In this document: piece by piece, positions 61,680-64,000 of the stretch
Position numbering within the stretch: the stretch's first letter is position 1
Layout of the letters: every line of letters begins with the position of its first letter
Assembly: GCF_018139985.1 (NCBI RefSeq)
Contig: NZ_JAGSOU010000002.1
Span: 239,874 to 303,873 of the forward strand
Source of the DNA: Actibacterium sp. MT2.3-13A
GTDB lineage: Bacteria > Pseudomonadota > Alphaproteobacteria > Rhodobacterales > Rhodobacteraceae
DNA: 64,000 nucleotides
Reading direction: 5' to 3'
Notes under the pieces: generated by a model
Database searches by the model: none
Seen by the model: the letters and a program-made list of their open reading frames with translations, nothing else
Told to the model about the DNA's origin: nothing
Position numbers and translations under genes: made by a program

Positions 61680-61765
61680 TTCGCTTGCCCGTCCTCGGGG
61701 CTTTCTGCCACCTTGCGCCCCGGAGGACGAGTCTTTCGGCTCCGGATTCAGAGGAGGAAACACAT

Positions 61766-62782
61766 ATGACGCCTATCAAGACGTTCGCCGCCGCTGCGAC
61801 GGCAGCGGCCCTGCTGGCCAGTGCCGCCAGCGCCGAGACGACCACGCTGCGCATCCAGACCCACCAGTCGCCGGAATCGACGTCGGGCAAGGTGATCGCC
61901 GAGTTCGTCAAGGACGTGGAACGCATGTCCGGCGGCGACATCGACATCGAGATGTACTATTCGGCGGCGGTCGTGAAATCGGCCGAGACCTTCGATGCCG
62001 CGGCCAACGGCATCCTCGACTGCGACATGACCAACGGCAGCTACCAGACCGGCAAGAACCCGGCCTTCCAGTTCGTCGCCGACACGATGGGCGGCTACGA
62101 CACCCCGCTGCAATACCTCGCCTGGATCAACTACGGCGGCGGCTATGACAAGATCAACGAGCTCTACGCCCCCTTCGGCATGCATTTCATCGCCGCCTAT
62201 CTGGGCGGCCAGGAATCGCTGAACTCGACCCGCCCGCTGCGCGGCGTCGAAGACCTGAAGAACTTCAAGTTCCGCTCGCCTCCGGGCATGGAATCCGAGA
62301 TCTTCGCCGAGCTGGGCGCAAAGCCCGTGGTGATGGACTTCACCGAGATCTTCACCGCGCTGGAAACCGGGATCATCGACGGCGCCGACGCCTCGACGCT
62401 GGCCAACAACGTGGGTCTCGGCGTCTATGACATCGCCAAGCACACCACCTTCCCGGGCTTCCACTCGATGTCCTCGGACCAGCTGGCCTGCAACAGCGCC
62501 AAGTGGGAAACCGTGCCCGACGCGCACAAGGCGATCATCGAAACCGCCATGCAGAAGGCGGCGCTGCAGCTGATGATGCGCACCCTGGTCGAGAACGGCG
62601 AGGCCAAGGCCAAGCTGCCCGAAAAGGGCGTGACCATCTACAACTGGTCGGAAGAGGACCGCGCCACCTTCCGCGCCGCCGCGCAGAAGGCCTGGGCGGA
62701 CTGGGCGACCCGCACGCCCGAGACCAAGGAAATGGTGGAGAGCCACAGGGCCTTCATCAGCCGGATCGGCCTCGGCGGCTGA
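61766..62782 (+). CDS. TRAP transporter substrate-binding protein, DctP family (paralogue without adjacent permeases)
   Basis: 338 residues from ATG 61766, with GAGGAGGAAA upstream. Signal peptide FAAAATAAALLASAASA-E. The mature protein is a close paralogue of the receptor at 26304-27308: TLRIQTH, SGGDIDIEM, DAAANGILDCDM, TGKNPAFQF, FKFRSPPGME, FAELGAKP and MDFTEIFTALETGIIDG are all shared, while the stretch around 95-130 (YLAWINYGGGYDKINELYAPFG) differs. No dctQ or dctM follows; the next gene is an epimerase-type dehydrogenase. It most likely uses the DctQM pair at 27397-29793. Confidence 0.93.
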   Translation: MTPIKTFAAAATAAALLASAASAETTTLRIQTHQSPESTSGKVIAEFVKDVERMSGGDIDIEMYYSAAVVKSAETFDAAANGILDCDMTNGSYQTGKNPAFQFVADTMGGYDTPLQYLAWINYGGGYDKINELYAPFGMHFIAAYLGGQESLNSTRPLRGVEDLKNFKFRSPPGMESEIFAELGAKPVVMDFTEIFTALETGIIDGADASTLANNVGLGVYDIAKHTTFPGFHSMSSDQLACNSAKWETVPDAHKAIIETAMQKAALQLMMRTLVENGEAKAKLPEKGVTIYNWSEEDRATFRAAAQKAWADWATRTPETKEMVESHRAFISRIGLGG

Positions 62783-62797
62783 GCCTGCCACAGCCTC

Positions 62798-62825
62798 GGC
62801 AAGGGCGGCCACGGCCGCCCTTGCC
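62798..62825 (+). terminator. Stem-loop after the second TRAP receptor gene
   Basis: A perfect 12-bp repeat (GGCAAGGGCGGC / GCCGCCCTTGCC, 62798-62809 and 62814-62825) with a CACG loop, 16 bases after the stop codon. As with the first TRAP receptor it lies directly between receptor and next gene and has no clear T-run. Confidence 0.7.
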
Positions 62826-62880
62826 TCTCGCCCCGCAAGGGGCCTCCAGCACACACAGAGAAACTCAAGGAAGCGGCATC

Positions 62881-63837
62881 ATGAATGTTCTGATCATTGG
62901 CGGTGGCGGGTTCATCGGCCAGAAACTGGCCCGGCGCCTGGCGCAGAAGGGCGAGCTGCGCGGCAAGCCCATCACCCGGCTGCGGCTGGCCGACCTCAGC
63001 GCGCCGCCCGTCATCGACGCCCCCTTCCCGGTCGAGACTCTGGCCTGCGACATCAGTGACCGCGCCAGCGTGGACGCGGCCGTCACCGCCGAGGACGAGG
63101 TGATCTACCACCTCGCCGCCGTGGTCTCGGCCCATGCCGAGGCCGATCTCGACGCCGGCCTCCAGGTCAACCTGTTCGGCGTTTACAACGTGCTCGAACG
63201 CTGCCGCGCGCTGCAAAGCAACCCGGTGCTGGTCTTCACCTCCTCGCTTGCCGTGTTCGGCGGCGAGGTGCCCGACCCGATCGAGGACTGGACCGCCCTC
63301 AACCCGCAAAGCTCCTACGGCGCGCAGAAGGCGATGGGCGAGTTCCTGGTCAACGACTATTCCCGCCGCGGCCTGATCCGCGGCCGCGGCTTCCGCCTGC
63401 CCACCATCGCGGTGCGCCCGGGCAAACCGAACCGCGCCGCCTCGTCCTTCATGTCCTCGATCATCCGCGAGCCGCTGAACGGCGAAGAGGCGATCTGCCC
63501 GGTCGCGCCCGATTTCCTGCATTACTACCTCTCGCCCAAGCGCTGCGTGGAGAACCTGATCCGCGGCACCGAGCTGGAGCAGGAGCAGCTGGGCCAGAAC
63601 GTCTGCATGACCATGCCGGGCCAGACCCGGACCATCGGCCAGATGATCGACGCCATGACCGCCGTCGCCGGCCCCGAGCCGGCCAAGCTGATCCGCTGGG
63701 AGGAACAGCCCGAGATCCAAAGGATCGTCTCCACCTGGCGCTTCGACTACCGCCCCGAAAAGGCGCTGGCGCTGGGGCTGGAGGCCGATGCCAGCTTCGA
63801 GGAGAACGTGCGCTTCTACCTGGAAGAGGACAAATGA
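62881..63837 (+). CDS. NAD-dependent epimerase/dehydratase-family protein, D-erythronate dehydrogenase (DenD)-like
   Basis: 318 residues starting NVLIIGGGGFIGQKLARRLA (extended SDR, GGxGFIG motif), with catalytic TSSLAVFGG (Ser) and SYGAQKAMGE (Tyr-x3-Lys). The segments LPTIAVRPGKPN and AASSFMSSIIREPLNG are typical of DenD, which oxidises D-erythronate to 2-oxo-D-erythronate, and of closely related sugar-acid dehydrogenases. The following gene is LtnD-like, its usual companion in C4-acid pathways. Confidence 0.91.
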   Translation: MNVLIIGGGGFIGQKLARRLAQKGELRGKPITRLRLADLSAPPVIDAPFPVETLACDISDRASVDAAVTAEDEVIYHLAAVVSAHAEADLDAGLQVNLFGVYNVLERCRALQSNPVLVFTSSLAVFGGEVPDPIEDWTALNPQSSYGAQKAMGEFLVNDYSRRGLIRGRGFRLPTIAVRPGKPNRAASSFMSSIIREPLNGEEAICPVAPDFLHYYLSPKRCVENLIRGTELEQEQLGQNVCMTMPGQTRTIGQMIDAMTAVAGPEPAKLIRWEEQPEIQRIVSTWRFDYRPEKALALGLEADASFEENVRFYLEEDK

Positions 63838-63874
63838 TCCCAACCCCCGCGACCTCCGCCGCCGGAGCGGCGCG

Positions 63875-64000
63875 ATGACCGGCAGCACCGTCTCGGTGAT
63901 CGGCCTCGGCTCGATGGGCTACGGCATGGCGCAGTCGCTGCTTCGTGCGGGGCATCGGGTGTTCGGTGCGGACCTGGATGCGGGGCGGGTTGCGGGTCTG
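63875..64000 (+). CDS. NAD-binding beta-hydroxyacid dehydrogenase, possibly L-threonate dehydrogenase (LtnD)-like (partial, N-terminus only)
   Basis: 42 codons are visible from ATG 63875 (GGAG upstream), reading TGSTVSVIGLGSMGYGMAQS and LLRAGHRVFGADLDAGRVAGL. This is the Rossmann start of the 3-hydroxyisobutyrate dehydrogenase family. The pairing with a DenD-like gene 37 bases upstream suggests LtnD, but the substrate-binding motif lies beyond the window. Confidence 0.8.
   Translation, partial: MTGSTVSVIGLGSMGYGMAQSLLRAGHRVFGADLDAGRVAGL

Noticed and set aside
26304..62782. The two similar TRAP receptors as evidence of a recent segmental duplication
   Set aside because: Similarity is confined to the receptor; flanking genes differ and the proteins have diverged in several stretches, so an older paralogy or separate acquisition is more likely.

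Overview
The window comes from a high-GC alphaproteobacterium, most likely a Rhodobacteraceae (Roseobacter-group or Paracoccus-like) organism. The evidence is GC-rich codon use, many GTG/TTG starts, ATGA/GTGA stop-start overlaps, an unusually high density of TRAP and ABC solute transporters, and the kinds of sugar-acid enzymes typical of that family. This is inference from gene content; there is no rRNA or housekeeping marker here. Coding density is very high. I see no tRNA, rRNA, CRISPR, insertion sequence or phage gene. The window reads as one long catabolic and transport region, interrupted at both ends (a TRAP binding protein at the left, a beta-hydroxyacid dehydrogenase at the right).

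Left part (1-16.5 kb). A hydantoinase/oxoprolinase HyuA-HyuB fusion faces a long minus-strand unit: a TetR regulator, a Tat-exported solute-binding protein, two MalF/G-type permeases and a MalK-type ATPase, then a three-subunit molybdenum hydroxylase (FAD, 2Fe-2S and Mo subunits), a beta-hydroxyacid dehydrogenase, a CoxG-like protein and an M20 amidohydrolase. A small NIPSNAP gene is divergent from the TetR gene. Two related inverted repeats (GTCGTCA..TGACGAC) lie before the binding-protein gene and between the TetR and NIPSNAP genes; they are good candidates for the TetR operator. The set looks like import, hydroxylation and hydrolysis of an unidentified, possibly N-containing, small molecule.

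Middle-left (16.5-26.1 kb). A taurine/nitrate-type ABC transporter is followed on the same strand by two short-chain dehydrogenases and an arginase-fold ureohydrolase, suggesting uptake and breakdown of a guanidino compound. A divergent TetR gene leads a NodB-fold deacetylase and a D-2-hydroxyacid dehydrogenase. A GntR/FCD regulator plus a fumarylacetoacetate-hydrolase-family enzyme come next.

Right part (26-64 kb). This is a large sugar-acid catabolic region: a complete TRAP transporter, a UxaA-type dehydratase, an AroE-like dehydrogenase, two GRTP-type beta-hydroxyacid dehydrogenases, several SDRs, two IlvD/EDD dehydratases (xylonate- and arabonate-type), an enolase-superfamily dehydratase, two DapA-family enzymes (one recognisable as L-2-keto-3-deoxyarabonate dehydratase), an XylX-type FAH dehydratase, two SMP-30 lactonases, KDG and KDGal kinases, KDPGal aldolase, alpha-ketoglutarate-semialdehyde dehydrogenase, L-idonate dehydrogenase, a ribose-type ABC importer, a second TRAP binding protein without its own permeases, and the start of a DenD/LtnD-like C4-acid module. 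Together these genes can convert pentonates to 2-oxoglutarate without phosphorylation, and can also handle galactonate/gluconate-type acids by phosphorylation and aldol cleavage.

Six copies of a GGTATACC-centred sequence occur in this part, all in upstream intergenic regions (26.17, 26.23, 37.48, 41.85, 58.39 and 61.67 kb); several are perfect 12-16 bp palindromes. Their form fits an operator for a GntR/FCD protein. The only such gene in the window (25390-26085) sits beside the first two sites, so the right part is best read as one regulon spread over several transcription units.
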